A program made the position numbers and the translations under genes. This document shows, in pieces, positions 40,391-40,733 of a stretch of 40,733 nucleotides of DNA (the first letter of the stretch is position 1; each line of letters begins with the position of its first letter). The notes beneath the pieces were generated by a model, which was given only the letters and a program-made list of their open reading frames with translations, ran no database searches and was not told the origin of the DNA. Source of the stretch: an uncultured Collinsella sp. (GTDB lineage: Bacteria > Actinomycetota > Coriobacteriia > Coriobacteriales > Coriobacteriaceae); contig CABUTO010000019.1 in assembly GCA_902494535.1 (NCBI GenBank), forward strand, positions 1 to 40,733. Reading direction: 5' to 3'.

Positions 40391-40733
40391 AACTTCTCTA
40401 TATATAAGAACGCTTGGCGAACAAAACCTGCCTTTTACCGACGGGAAACAAATAGCTGATGCTTTTGGAGTAAAGTGGCGCTCCAGAGATGACCGATGCC
40501 TTAACACCTATAAACCAGCTGGTCATCGCCAATATCAGAAGCTGCTGCTTCAGTTTTAACCTCAGTGATGCGACTGAGGGACCTATTCATTTGTGAACAA
40601 AATATGGAGTGCTGGATTCCCGCCCGCGGGGGCCCTCCGGTCTGGCAATATATCTCCTTGCCGCGCGGCCCGGTCGAACCGGATCAGCCGCAGAGCGTGC
40701 ACCTTGAGAACCGGATACTGCGAGGATGGACAC
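40391..40733 (+). other. Gene-free stretch, probable rRNA-operon leader at the window end
   Basis: No coding region is supported. GATGACC (40488-40494) and GGTCATC (40521-40527) form an inverted repeat. The last 40 bases (ACCTTGAGAACCGGATACTG and following) resemble the ACCTTGAAAACYG-type leader found just before rRNA genes in many Gram-positive bacteria, so a 16S gene may start just beyond the window. No clear promoter was identified. Confidence 0.4.

Noticed and set aside
40079..40507. Minus-strand frame antisense to tRNA-Lys and its repeats
   Set aside because: This type of GFEPWTLG-like translation is a familiar artefact of reading tRNA T-arms backwards.

Overview
The window looks like the replication-origin region of a moderately high-GC actinobacterium of the class Coriobacteriia, most like Collinsella. 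This is inferred from gene order and protein character (dnaA-dnaN-recF-dciA-gyrB-gyrA on one arm, rpmH-rnpA-yidD-yidC-jag-rsmG-parA-parB on the other), GTG starts, tandem WYL regulators and LPXTG/Tat surface proteins. No ribosomal RNA body is present to confirm it.

Layout. Bases 1-11295 are read leftward: gyrA, gyrB, dciA (DUF721), recF, dnaN, dnaA and, directly upstream of dnaA, an unusual GHKL-ATPase/Q-rich/winged-helix protein. Bases 11641-16680 are read rightward: rpmH, rnpA, yidD, yidC, jag, rsmG, parA, parB and a small membrane protein. The origin appears bipartite. One cluster of DnaA-box-like sites lies at 11319-11441. The second lies between dnaA and dnaN (7965-8202), where an AT-rich palindrome, five TAA/TAG trinucleotides and more box-like sites resemble a B. 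subtilis-type unwinding region. Three perfect parS sites precede parA, and near-parS sites lie inside dnaA and after rlmN.

From 16880 the window is mixed housekeeping and accessory: rlmN (-), ddl and a DnaQ-DinG exonuclease/helicase (+), two WYL-domain regulators (-), a 1056-residue membrane protein with a degenerate M28 peptidase fold split by a huge acidic insert (+), and a 1143-residue thioester/SpaA-type LPXTG adhesin (-). Then come tRNA-Gly(CCC) with odd downstream repeats, purB, a TSCPD protein, a Tat lipoprotein, an OmpR-type two-component system, purC, a small membrane protein, an M29 aminopeptidase and tRNA-Lys(UUU). The window ends in what may be an rRNA-operon leader.

The best candidates for undescribed biology are: (1) the ATPase/DNA-binding fusion wedged between origin and dnaA; (2) a non-canonical origin paired with a DnaA whose base-reading residues differ from the usual Asp-His-Thr; (3) repeated modules downstream of both tRNA genes, made of small GNNA/GAA-capped hairpins followed by a copy of the tRNA 3' end; (4) the split pseudo-M28 membrane protein. 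GyrA also carries Tyr at the classical quinolone-resistance Ser83 position.
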